Below are positions 52,747 to 61,187 of a stretch of DNA of 64,000 nucleotides, piece by piece. Below the pieces are notes generated by a model that had not been told where the DNA came from, searched no databases, and saw only the letters and a list, made by a program, of their open reading frames with translations. The stretch spans positions 558,001-622,000 of the forward strand of contig CBDHHO010000001.1 of the NCBI GenBank assembly GCA_965263485.1, read 5' to 3'. The translations under genes and the position numbers were made by a program. This stretch comes from Haliotispira sp965263485. GTDB taxonomy: Bacteria > Spirochaetota > Spirochaetia > SP-2023. Positions within the stretch are counted from its first letter, which is position 1. Each line of letters starts with the position of its first letter.

Positions 52747-53652
52747 TTATTGGTTGAGTCGCTGCACAATGCTTTGTACAACCGTTTCCACCTGTTCGGA
52801 ATCAACCTGGCAGGTCCCCACATTTTTGTGACCACCGCCGCCGTAATCGTACAGCAAGGTGCCGATATCGACCTGGCTGGAGCGTTCCAGAATGCTCTTG
52901 CCGACACTCAGGAGGACGTTCGCTTTGTTCCTGCCCCAACCTATCTGCACGCTGACATTGCATTCGGGGTACAGGCCGTAGATCAAAAACCGGTTTCCCA
53001 CGGGAATATTTTCGAGATACCGGGTCTCAAATACTACGGTCTTGCCGATTTTGCGGCAGTTTTCCTGAATGGTGCTGATACAGTCCGAAACGTGTTCATG
53101 GTAAAAGGCCATTCGGGCGTATATGTCGGGGTCTTCAAGGATTTCATCCAGGTTTTTATTGCGGAGCAGCGGCACCATCTTTTGCATCAATTTGTAATTG
53201 CTGATGTCAAAATGGTGGTGGCGGCCCAAGCCGGTACGAGGATCCATTATAAAACCCAGCATAATCCAGCCACGGGGGTTGAGGATTTCTTCTTTGCTCA
53301 GATCCGCAGAGTCTAATTTATCGACACCACGCATTAGTTCCAGATATTTGCTGCCAAACTTCTTCTCACCGCCGTAATAGTCCCAAACCACGCGCGCAGC
53401 ACTGGGCGCCGGACAGGCTGCACCTTCAAACTGTTCCGGAGCGCAGGCGATGTTGGAGGCATGGTGATCGAACCACAGACCGCAACCTTCGACATAGGGG
53501 GCGTTGGCCAGTACATCGTTTTTGTCGATCGGGATCTTGCCATCTTGCAAGTCTTTTGGGTGGCAGAAAAAATGGGCATCCACGATTCCCGCTTCTTCCA
53601 GCAGAACAGCGCAGACCAATCCGTCAAAATCCGAGCGGGTAACCAGTCTCAT
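52747..53652 (-). CDS. DHH-family phosphoesterase (exopolyphosphatase-like)
   Basis: About 301 residues. The DHH domain has RLVTRSDFDGLVCAVLL, FFCHPKDLQDG and the DHH motif in GLWFDHHASNI. The C-terminal DHHA1-type domain ends in GTLLYDYGGGGHKNVGTCQVD. ATG 53652 follows AAAGGAG and gives MRLVTRSDFDG; the upstream extension is not conserved. Substrate may be polyphosphate, a cyclic dinucleotide or nanoRNA. It precedes nqrF by 36 bp. Confidence 0.85.
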   Translation of the reverse strand: MRLVTRSDFDGLVCAVLLEEAGIVDAHFFCHPKDLQDGKIPIDKNDVLANAPYVEGCGLWFDHHASNIACAPEQFEGAACPAPSAARVVWDYYGGEKKFGSKYLELMRGVDKLDSADLSKEEILNPRGWIMLGFIMDPRTGLGRHHHFDISNYKLMQKMVPLLRNKNLDEILEDPDIYARMAFYHEHVSDCISTIQENCRKIGKTVVFETRYLENIPVGNRFLIYGLYPECNVSVQIGWGRNKANVLLSVGKSILERSSQVDIGTLLYDYGGGGHKNVGTCQVDSEQVETVVQSIVQRLNQ

Positions 53653-53732
53653 CAGCCCAACTCCTTTCCGCCGCAAATACACCGACATACTTGGGAAATT
53701 GTCAAAAATCAGCGATCTCAACCAGAATTTAG

Positions 53733-54239
53733 GGGGTATCTAAAAAGTCTAGTTTCAAAAGCCTGCTGATATAGTATTATGTAAATTCTGCCACCAAGGA
53801 CAAGGGCAAAGCAGGACGGCTCGTTTTGAATACTACATGTGTGTTATAGGGCACCTTTAAAAATGCCCCACCACAGAAAGATGCTGCGTTTGAAGGTGGC
53901 CTTCAGTACACCTCCCATTTCCGCCCTTCGTGCCTCAAGTCTTATTATATGGAGAAATTCTACGGCACTCAGGCAGCATAAGGCCCCCCAAGCTCCTTCA
54001 GGGTGGGCTGAGAGGGGCTCGACCTGTTCCCGGTTGCTGATTCCCGGTTGCTGAGTGCCGTAGAATTTCAATCTGAGCGCAGAGCGCGAAGATTAGAAAT
54101 TCAAGGTGTACCGAAGTACCCTCATTCTCCCATGCTGCGCCAGCTCGCGGATATAGGCCGCCACCTCAGTTCCCGTTTGGGCCTCAGTATCGAACCCAGT
54201 CCCAGGCGGCTCCAGATCGTTTCTGCGATATTGGCCAAG
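53733..54239. repeat. Gene-free mosaic of family 1 and family 2 repeats
   Basis: A degenerate end is at 53733, a family 1 end (GGGCACCTTTAAAAATGCCC) at 53849 and a family 2 copy at 53953-54120. The last has the hairpin pair GAAATTCTACGGCACTCAG / CTGAGTGCCGTAGAATTTC and ends in GAAATTCAAGGTGTACC (54096-54112). After it comes CATGCTGCGCCAGCTCGC (54131-54148), a piece of the family 1 interior. Confidence 0.8.
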
Positions 54240-55487
54240 TCAATTATGCTTGATTTCAGGACATCCGGAAATCTTCCTGTAAAATACTAAGGGGAACGTG
54301 ACTGCACACGTCAGAACAACTATCAGGTAGACGATAAAGGTCGTGATCTGCAATGCACTGGAGAATCCAAATAACACCAGTCCCAAGGGAATTGCCGTAG
54401 TGATCACCATCTGATCCAGCGATGAAAAACGATGCAAGTTTCCCCCAGTAAAAGCGGATTGGCATATCGAATCCCAGCGGATACCACTTGCTGTGGCAAA
54501 TAAGGAAGCCAAAAATCCGCACACACCCAGCAAAACAATCATTGAGAAAGACTTGGCAGAAATTAATGCAACTATCTGAATACAGAGTCCCAGACTGCAT
54601 AACAGTTGCAGATGTTGCCAGGACAGTTTTTTCAGATAGCCCAGCAAAGATGCGGCAGAACCCAATAAGGAACCCAGAGCAATACAAACGGCAAGCACGG
54701 CCCAGATTACTTCTGAATAATTCGCAATGATGAACGTCGGACCAGCAACGCCGATAAAACCCGTAAGAAGCGAAATGCCAAACCAACTAAGCAATCCCCA
54801 CAGTGTCCACTGAGGCAGCAAAAATTTCGGATGAAACACCCCCTGCGCCGAATGAACTTCGACAGCTACCTGAGGCTTTATCGGTTGCCCCGAACAGGAT
54901 CGTTTATTACATAAGAAAATACTGAACAGTAAAACCAGACTGACCAGAAAAGTGAAGGTATCAAAAAGTAATACTGCCGGGAATCCCAGCCAGAGCACCA
55001 GAGAAGTCCCAGCCAGCGGCCCGATAACGGAGTAGATATCACCGGCAAATGACATCAATGCATTGGCCTCTACTCGATCCTCTTCAGGAATTATCGCTGG
55101 AATTGCAACAAAGCTGGACGGATTAAAAAAAGAAGCCGCAATACCATACAGTAATGCAGAAGCGGCCATAACATAAATATTATTTTTTGCCATAATAATC
55201 CATAATAAAAGTCCAGACTGCGCAATGATTCTGAATACATCAGACGTAATCATTATTACAATAGGATTATACACAGACCCATACTTCTTATAATAGAGCA
55301 TCCCAATAAACTTTCCAGACCATAACAAAATTAACACCAAGGAGATTCCCCAACCGGAAGGTTCAACACTCACAGATTCAATGGCAAACGCAATCGGAAC
55401 TAAAGAGTTTCCGGCACCAGATACCAACGATGCACCGGCAAAGAGCCGAAAGTTCCTATTATTCAGATTTCTCAGGATATGTTTCAT
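54240..55487 (-). CDS. MFS transporter (EntS/MFS_3-type exporter)
   Basis: Membrane protein of 415 residues with about 12 helices. LRNLNNRNFRLFAGASLVSGAGNSLVPIAFA near the start is typical of the MFS_3 efflux group, as is FNPSSFVAIPAIIPEEDRVEANALMSFAGDIYSVIGPLAG near residue 140. Substrate unknown. Its 3' end adjoins the repeat mosaic, and the C-terminal residues (ISGCPEIKHN) may have been affected. Confidence 0.88.
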   Translation of the reverse strand: MKHILRNLNNRNFRLFAGASLVSGAGNSLVPIAFAIESVSVEPSGWGISLVLILLWSGKFIGMLYYKKYGSVYNPIVIMITSDVFRIIAQSGLLLWIIMAKNNIYVMAASALLYGIAASFFNPSSFVAIPAIIPEEDRVEANALMSFAGDIYSVIGPLAGTSLVLWLGFPAVLLFDTFTFLVSLVLLFSIFLCNKRSCSGQPIKPQVAVEVHSAQGVFHPKFLLPQWTLWGLLSWFGISLLTGFIGVAGPTFIIANYSEVIWAVLAVCIALGSLLGSAASLLGYLKKLSWQHLQLLCSLGLCIQIVALISAKSFSMIVLLGVCGFLASLFATASGIRWDSICQSAFTGGNLHRFSSLDQMVITTAIPLGLVLFGFSSALQITTFIVYLIVVLTCAVTFPLVFYRKISGCPEIKHN

Positions 55488-55611
55488 TGGCTACATTCCA
55501 TCTTGCTCGATTCCTTTTATAAATAGACTGTTTATTAGTCCAAATTTTATTAAAAATGTTGAGAGAATCGCCTCTTAACTAATCAAGACTTTTCTTTTTG
55601 TGTCAGGTTAT

Positions 55612-55827
55612 TCAAAAAAAATCTCGCATTGATATGCCTAAAGCTTTAGCAAGCTTATCCAGCACAAGCAGAGTGGGGATTTTCTTTTTGTGTTCGATGT
55701 AGAACAAATAGCTACGTGCTATTCCAGATTCTACGGAAAGCTCAAGTACAGTCATCCCTTTTGCGATCCGTAGTTCACGGATCTTTTCTAAAACAGTCAG
55801 AATTTCCGGGCTAATTTCATTTTCCAT
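55612..55827 (-). CDS. Xre-family helix-turn-helix regulator (71 aa)
   Basis: A single HTH_3 domain: KIRELRIAKGMTVLELSVESGIARSYLFYIEHKKKIPTLLVLDKLAKALGI. ATG 55827 (MENEISPE) is preferred; the upstream extension crosses palindromes. Two dyads lie just upstream, between this gene and the divergent TM2 gene, and suggest autorepression. Small repressors of this type often control plasmid, phage or restriction genes. Confidence 0.85.
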   Translation of the reverse strand: MENEISPEILTVLEKIRELRIAKGMTVLELSVESGIARSYLFYIEHKKKIPTLLVLDKLAKALGISMRDFF

Positions 55828-55832
55828 ACTTG

Positions 55833-55896
55833 ACTCTCTAAAGAGAGTTTGTATTATCTTGCGTAGTTCTCGACTCTCTATAGAGAGTCGAGAACT
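55833..55896. promoter_or_regulatory. Two Xre-type operators, one a 32-bp perfect palindrome
   Basis: ACTCTCT-AA-AGAGAGT (55833-55848) and a second site with the same core, GACTCTCTATAGAGAGTC, extended to a perfect palindrome over 55865-55896 (half-site AGTTCTCGACTCTCTA). Both lie in the divergent Xre/TM2 promoter region. Confidence 0.8.
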
Positions 55897-55916
55897 TGAA
55901 AGGAGTAAACAAGAAT

Positions 55917-56155
55917 ATGGAAAGAGAAGAAGTTTCAACCAAGAGTCGTTTGACTGCTACAGTGTTGTGCTGGTTTTTGGGTACTTTTGGGGTACATAGA
56001 TTTTATGTAGGCAAAAAAAATCTGGAGTATTACAACTCCTGTTTGGCTGGGCTACATTATTCATCTGGAATTTTATAGATCTCATTATGTTGCTCTGTGG
56101 CACATTTAGAGACGTCGATGGATTGCCAGTAAAAAACTGGTCGCCCAAGGATTGA
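55917..56155 (+). pseudogene. TM2-domain membrane protein, one-base frameshift in an A8 run
   Basis: ATG 55917 follows AAAGGAGT. The first frame has ATVLCWFLGTFGVHRFYVGKK, the start of a TM2 domain. After the eight-A run (56013-56020) the continuing TM2 sequence is in another frame: SGVLQLLFGWATLFIW, FIDLIMLLCGTFRD and DGLPVKNW, ending at 56155. Nine As would restore it. It may be a pseudogene, a phase-variable gene, or be rescued by slippage on the A-run. Confidence 0.8.
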
Positions 56156-56226
56156 ATTTCAACAAAATAATAGTTGAGATGTATAAGGTGCAGGTTGGAA
56201 TAGGGGGAGAGAGAGGGTATTGTGAA

Positions 56227-56439
56227 ATGACGTACAAAGAAGTGATCGATAAGGAGGCATTCCGGGAATCTTTTGGGGATCAATCTGGCAAATATATTCG
56301 AGCATATTCTGCCATGATCGAAAACGCAGAAGTTGCTGATGAAAAAATTAGCACGAAATCTTTTTTAAAGGGTAAAACTCCTTCTGAGAAAAAGGAGCTC
56401 CAAAGATTAGCCAAGATAAGTGCGAGCCAATGTGCTTGA
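56227..56439 (+). CDS. Short unrecognised frame (70 aa)
   Basis: MTYKEVIDKEAFRESFGDQ opens a charged frame with YIRAYSAMIENAEVADE and a lysine-rich end. No family is recognised. It lies between the TM2 pseudogene and a restriction-gene remnant and overlaps the latter's frame, so it may itself be a fragment. Confidence 0.35.
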   Translation: MTYKEVIDKEAFRESFGDQSGKYIRAYSAMIENAEVADEKISTKSFLKGKTPSEKKELQRLAKISASQCA

Positions 56440-56875
56440 TATGTTTGACGGCATCGTTGAGCAAGCTTACCGTCTTTTTATTAACGAGGTAATCAGCGAC
56501 AGGCTCAAAAGTGCTATGCAAAAAGAGGAAGTTGAAGAAGTTCCAGTAGAAGATCTTCAAGAAGAACCTGCCAGCAAGATCGTTACCACCGTCGAGGAGC
56601 TGGAGGGATTTCAAATTATTCGCGCGTTACTCTGCCGCCATGTCGAAGTAAATCGCATTGTTTACCGCGACACGCAGAGTTACTTTTCTGTGCTGCTGGA
56701 CAACACAAATCGCAAGACTATTTGCCGTTTGTTCTTGGAAGGCAGGAAAAAATCCATGATCGTGATTTTTGCGGATAAATCCGAATCAGCCCGGATTCCA
56801 ATTGAATCGCTGACTGATATTTTTCAGCATGAAGAGCTTTTGCTCAAGTCTTTAAAATCGTATATTGATAATTAA
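56420..56875 (+). pseudogene. C-terminal remnant of a type I restriction endonuclease-like protein
   Basis: The sequence NEVISDRLKSAM, then KIVTTVEELEGFQIIRALL, RIVYRDTQSYFSVLLDNTNRKTICRL and IESLTDIFQ matches the C-terminal half of single-subunit HsdR_N-type restriction endonuclease proteins of prophage origin. The N-terminal nuclease domain (about 200 residues) is absent, replaced by unrelated DNA. A GTG at 56420 could start the fragment. It follows an Xre gene, a common partner of such genes. Confidence 0.65.
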
Positions 56876-56880
56876 GACCC

Positions 56881-56910
56881 AGCCCTTGGCCGCCGGGGCG
56901 GTCAAGGGCT
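56881..56910. terminator. Hairpin between convergent genes
   Basis: AGCCCTTGGCCGCC pairs with GGCGGTCAAGGGCT with one G-T mismatch. It lies at the convergent ends of the restriction remnant and the FAD oxidoreductase. No strong T-run. Confidence 0.55.
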
Positions 56911-56920
56911 GAGGCCTCGT

Positions 56921-59146
56921 CTAAAGGCACTGCACGCCGTAAAGGGCTGCCGGCATATCCCCCGGCTCAAATTCGATCAGCAGGGTATCGGTTTCAATTT
57001 CGCACGGAATTTCATTCCTTCCCTGATGATTCTCTTCACAGTCCCGCAGTAGGGATTTTTCGCCGTCCCGCATCGCATACAGCCGGTATTTCCGGACGCA
57101 GAAAGGTAGGAGCCGATCACAGTGCTGCATTTGAGCCGACTCCGCGGCAAAATCGCAGTCGACATCGAAAAACAGCAGGATGCGCTTCAGGCCCTGCATT
57201 TCGTTCCAGTGTATCCTCAGGCTCGGCTTCCGATCCTCCGGGTCGGCCAGCCACAGATTGGAGCGCAGGAAGGGCCGGTGATAGCCGTTTTGCAGGTAGT
57301 CCTTCGAATAGACATTTTGCAGGCCCGGCTGGAAGCGCAGGGCCAGATTCTTTGCCTCCGGCCTGCGCTTGGGCGTCCAGAATTCGAAGGCATCCACCCC
57401 GATGTCTGCAGGAGGGGTCTGGACAGCACTTTGATGCACCGTGAGCACTCCCGGCAGCAGGGTCTGGCTGAGTTCCACTGAAACCAGCGGATTCTCCTCT
57501 AGGCAGAAGAAGACGTACTGCGCCTCGGATAATTCCTCCACAGGCTTGCAACTCAGACTCTGCTCGCCCGGCTTCAGGGAGAAGTGGAAAGATTCCAGCT
57601 CTTTTTCGGGGCTGTAGTTCCCTATCCTGTCGGCAATGCGCAGCCGCAGGTGGAGTTCTGTTTCTTCGGCCGCCCGCAGCGAAATGGAAAACCCCGGCAG
57701 CGTCCCGGCCTCCAGCGGCAGCAACAGGGCCGCCGACTCGTCGAGCAGCAGCCAGCCGCCGCCCCCACAGAAACCGGTAAAAGTATAGCTGCTGCTGACT
57801 TCCAGCTTTGCGCTCCGGGCCTTGTCCGCCGGGTCGCTGGAAGGCAGGAAGGGAATAAACTGGCCGGAGCGCAGCAGGGACTGCTGCAAGAGGCCCATCC
57901 GGTCGGGCCGGCTCAGGTCTCGGGGCAATAGAGCCTCCTGTTTGCAGAGCACTGCGGCGGCACCCACCGCCTGGGCATTGGCGGCGCAGGTCAGCATCAC
58001 GCGGGTGCTGCCGAAGGCGGCGCGCGTGGTCGAAATCAGGCGGCCGGCGGTAAACAGGTTGACGATATTCCGGCTGTACATGACGCGGTAGGGGATCTGA
58101 TAAATGCCTTTGGTATGCCATTGGTAGCAGGGCGCATAGTCTTCGCTGTAGATGCCCTCGGCCGGGTGGTGATCCAGCGACCAGCCCCCGTGCGATACCG
58201 CGTCGCTGTGCCTGCGCTGTTCGACCAGGTCTTTCTGGCAGAGCGTGTAGTCCCCGACAATGCGGCGGCTTTCCCTTTTGCCGGGGATCAGGCCAACCCA
58301 TTCCAGCGTCAGATTTTCCGCCTGCGGAAACTTTCCCGAGTTTTTAATGTAGTCCCAGATCCCGTAGATGATTCCCCACAGCTCAAATTTGATCTTCTCC
58401 GCCTCGCGGATGGTATCGTACTGGCCCCCCCATTCGATCCACCAGTAGTTGCAGCCGGTGTACTCCGCCTGGACGTGCTGCAGGCGCTTGAGCTTGCTCA
58501 GATCTTTCAAGGCGTGCTCCGGGGGGATGTAACGCACGGCGCGGTCGAGTTTTTTGGTATAGAAAAAGATCGAATGCCCCAGCAGTTCGCCGAAGCTTTC
58601 GGGGTACTGCAACTGGTCCTTTTCGTCGTCGCTGCGCCCCATCAGGTATTCTGCGCCCGCCAGGTAAGAAAGCAGTCCATCGCCGCTGGCATCGCAGAAC
58701 AGGGGGGCACTCAGTTCATAGCGTGTTTCGTTGATGGCATTAAAAGCCGTGACGGACTGAACTTGTTCTCCAGCTATCTCACAGTCATGCACCGCTGTGT
58801 TGAGGAACAGGGAAATATTTTCTTCACTCCGCACCTTATCGAGCAGAACCTGGTCGAAGAGCACCGGATTCCCCTCCGGGTTGCGGTACAGATTTTCGCA
58901 GAGCAGCTCATCAATGACCCCGCCCTCCCGCGACCAGCGATTGTTGTTGGCCATATGAGCCGTCGCCCCCAGCGCCCACAGGCGGACCTCGCTTGAGGCA
59001 TTGCCTCCCAGCACGGGACGGTCCTGAATCAGGGCGACGCTCAGGCCGCCGCGCGCGGCGCTGATGCTGGCGCAGACCCCGGCCAGTCCTCCCCCGACCA
59101 CCATCAGGTCAAAATGCTCGCTGACAGTTCTTAAATTTCGTTTCAA
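56921..59146 (-). CDS. FAD-dependent oxidoreductase (FAD_oxidored family)
   Basis: A 741-residue protein. The FAD-binding motif is FDLMVVGGGLAGVCASISAARGG at residue 12 with LGGNASSEVRLW following, and a conserved CDASGDGLLSYLAGAEYLMGR segment. The C-terminal 280 residues form a beta-rich extra domain. TTG 59146 after GAGGGG is the likely start. This group occurs with sugar-utilisation genes, and here it follows a MalF/MalG-type ABC operon. A role in oxidising an imported sugar is plausible; the acceptor is unknown. Confidence 0.85.
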   Translation of the reverse strand: MKRNLRTVSEHFDLMVVGGGLAGVCASISAARGGLSVALIQDRPVLGGNASSEVRLWALGATAHMANNNRWSREGGVIDELLCENLYRNPEGNPVLFDQVLLDKVRSEENISLFLNTAVHDCEIAGEQVQSVTAFNAINETRYELSAPLFCDASGDGLLSYLAGAEYLMGRSDDEKDQLQYPESFGELLGHSIFFYTKKLDRAVRYIPPEHALKDLSKLKRLQHVQAEYTGCNYWWIEWGGQYDTIREAEKIKFELWGIIYGIWDYIKNSGKFPQAENLTLEWVGLIPGKRESRRIVGDYTLCQKDLVEQRRHSDAVSHGGWSLDHHPAEGIYSEDYAPCYQWHTKGIYQIPYRVMYSRNIVNLFTAGRLISTTRAAFGSTRVMLTCAANAQAVGAAAVLCKQEALLPRDLSRPDRMGLLQQSLLRSGQFIPFLPSSDPADKARSAKLEVSSSYTFTGFCGGGGWLLLDESAALLLPLEAGTLPGFSISLRAAEETELHLRLRIADRIGNYSPEKELESFHFSLKPGEQSLSCKPVEELSEAQYVFFCLEENPLVSVELSQTLLPGVLTVHQSAVQTPPADIGVDAFEFWTPKRRPEAKNLALRFQPGLQNVYSKDYLQNGYHRPFLRSNLWLADPEDRKPSLRIHWNEMQGLKRILLFFDVDCDFAAESAQMQHCDRLLPFCVRKYRLYAMRDGEKSLLRDCEENHQGRNEIPCEIETDTLLIEFEPGDMPAALYGVQCL

Positions 59147-59208
59147 TGGACTTTCCCCTCTTTCTCAGCTTTCCTTTTCAGAATCTTTTTTGCTTGTCAG
59201 ACCATTTT

Positions 59209-59388
59209 TCAACGCCAGACCGGTGCCGCCTCTTCGAGCATTTGGGCAAAGGAAAAGCGCGGCTGGTAGCCCAGAATTCTTTTGGCCTTTGCGTTTGAAG
59301 TCCAGTAATGCACCGCTGACGACATAGTTATCCTCACCAGTTCCAGCCCGGTGATTTTTGCCATCTGAGCCAGGTTACAGCGCTTGGT
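59209..59388 (-). pseudogene. C-terminal fragment of an NAD-dependent sugar epimerase (SDR)
   Basis: The frame open from 59388 to the stop at 59209 encodes AQMAKITGLELVRITMSSA, then HYWTSNAKAKRILGYQPRFSFAQMLEEAAPVW. The SNAKAKRILGYQPRFSF part is the signature end of extended SDR epimerases. No Rossmann domain or start is present. It lies between the permease and the oxidoreductase and is the residue of a deleted pathway gene. Confidence 0.65.
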
Positions 59389-59431
59389 CTATCTGCACCA
59401 TCCCGGTAATCAGTATATTCATTATCTACAT

Positions 59432-60292
59432 CTACTTTCCGGATCCGGCGGTGAGGCCGGAAATAAAATATTTCTGCATAAATATCATGGTAAACAAAAT
59501 CGGCAGGGCCGAGAGCAGGGACACGGCCATCACCTGGTTCCACGGTGTGATGAACTCCCCCTTGAAACTGGAGATGCCCAGTGAAATGGTCCACTGGCTG
59601 CGGCTGGAAGCGAGGAAGATCCTGGAAAAAATGTAGTCGTTCCACGAGAGCACGAAGCTGTAGAGGCCCGTCGCCGCCAGACCGGGCAGGGACAGCGGGA
59701 CGATAATGTGCAGCAGCGAGTACAGGCGCCCCCCGCCGTCGAGCCAGACGGATTCTTCGATTTCGTGGGGCAGGGTGTCGAAGTAGCCCTTCAGCATCCA
59801 GACCACAAAGGGCAGGACGATGGCCGCGTGGGAAAGGACTACGGCGAGCAGCTTGCCCGGGGGACTCACGGTCAGCCCTGCGCCGCGGAACATAATGAAT
59901 AAGGGAATGGAGAGCAGGGTTGCGGGCAGCATCTGGCTGACGAGCATCAGCAGGCCAATGAGCCGGGTTTCCCGGTAGTGATAGCGCGAGAGGCTGTAGG
60001 CACCCGGAATCCCCACCAGCAGGGTCAGCAGGATGACGATTGCGGCCAGCAGCAGCGAGTTGCCCAGCCAGAGGAGGATATCTGTCTGCTCAAAGATCTG
60101 GGCGTAGGTGGCCAGGTGAAGTTCTTCGGGAAAGAAGCGGGGCGGGAACTGGCGCACGGAATGGGGGCTTTTCAGGGAGGTGTTGAGCGTCCAGTAGATC
60201 GGGAAATTGAGAATGACAATGACGATTCCCGCCCATATCCAGCTGGCCTTCCAGCTGCGCCGCATTCGATTTCTCAGGCGATTTTTCAGCAC
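59432..60292 (-). CDS. Sugar ABC permease, MalG type
   Basis: Six-helix permease of 286 residues. The EAA loop reads EIEESVWLDGGGRLYSLLHIIVPLS, and the end KYFISGLTAGSGK is typical. GTG 60292 overlaps the preceding permease stop by one base. It belongs to a three-gene importer (binding protein, MalF, MalG) without an ATPase gene. Confidence 0.92.
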   Translation of the reverse strand: MLKNRLRNRMRRSWKASWIWAGIVIVILNFPIYWTLNTSLKSPHSVRQFPPRFFPEELHLATYAQIFEQTDILLWLGNSLLLAAIVILLTLLVGIPGAYSLSRYHYRETRLIGLLMLVSQMLPATLLSIPLFIMFRGAGLTVSPPGKLLAVVLSHAAIVLPFVVWMLKGYFDTLPHEIEESVWLDGGGRLYSLLHIIVPLSLPGLAATGLYSFVLSWNDYIFSRIFLASSRSQWTISLGISSFKGEFITPWNQVMAVSLLSALPILFTMIFMQKYFISGLTAGSGK

Positions 60293-61158
60293 TAGAGTTC
60301 TCCTTCCCGGTTGCGCAGCCCGATGACGAGATAGGACAAAAGCAGACAGATGAGCAGGGTAAAGACGCCGATACTGGCCCCGTAGCTCATGCGGAAAGAC
60401 TCAAATGCCTGCTGGTAGGTGGCCAGGGCCAGGGTTCGGGTGCGCCCGTAAGGCCCCCCGCCGGTGAGCAAATAGACGATCGGATAATCGCGGAAGATCC
60501 ACAGTGCCGAGAGCAGCCCGCTGATGGTGAGCACGGGCCGCAGGAGGGGCAGGGTGATCCCCCAGAGCTGCCTCCAAGGGCTGGCTCCTTCGATCGCGGC
60601 CGCCTCGTATATGCTCTGCGGCAGGGCTTGCAGCCCGGCCAGGCTCATGATGGTGATGAAGGGATAGCCCTTCCAGACCAGGAGCAGAATGAGCATGGCC
60701 ATCGCGCCGATGGGTTCCTGATTCCAGGTGATGGCCCTCTCGGATATGGAGAGGCGCACGAGCAGCCAGTTGACCAGACCGAAGGAACCATCGAAGAGCC
60801 AGCCCCAGACAACGGCCGCGGTCACGGACGGAATGGCCCACGGCAAAATCGCCAGTACGCGGAAGAAGCGCGCGGAATGGACCAGCACGGCGGTGCCGAC
60901 ACCGACGATCAGACTGAGAATAGAAGTGATCGCGACGATGAGCCCCGTGTTTCCCAGCGTGAGGTAAAATTCACTGCTGGAAAACATTTTGCGGTAATTG
61001 GTCAGGGTCTCGATCTTCAGCGGGATCTCTCCGGAGGGGATGCGCAGGTCCTGGAAACTGAGGAGGATCGAGGACAGAATCGGATAGATCAGGATCAGGA
61101 GCGAGAACAAGACCACGGGCAGAAGAAACAGGTGGGCTTCGAGGCGGCGGTGGAGCAT
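60292..61158 (-). CDS. Sugar ABC permease, MalF type
   Basis: Permease of 288 residues with six helices. The EAA loop is IYEAAAIEGASPWRQLWGITLPLL. Codon use is GC-rich, unlike the AT-rich MalF homologue at 13435. It starts 29 bp after the binding-protein gene and overlaps the next permease by one base. Confidence 0.92.
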   Translation of the reverse strand: MLHRRLEAHLFLLPVVLFSLLILIYPILSSILLSFQDLRIPSGEIPLKIETLTNYRKMFSSSEFYLTLGNTGLIVAITSILSLIVGVGTAVLVHSARFFRVLAILPWAIPSVTAAVVWGWLFDGSFGLVNWLLVRLSISERAITWNQEPIGAMAMLILLLVWKGYPFITIMSLAGLQALPQSIYEAAAIEGASPWRQLWGITLPLLRPVLTISGLLSALWIFRDYPIVYLLTGGGPYGRTRTLALATYQQAFESFRMSYGASIGVFTLLICLLLSYLVIGLRNREGEL

Positions 61159-61187
61159 CGGAAAAGTCCGTAAAACTGGAGGACTGC

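Noticed and set aside
57117..58301. Long antisense-frame open reading frame (394 codons, same strand as the FAD oxidoreductase)
   Set aside because: It is a shadow frame in GC-rich coding DNA; its composition is Arg/Gly/Ala-rich with no domain, while the oxidoreductase frame has clear motifs.
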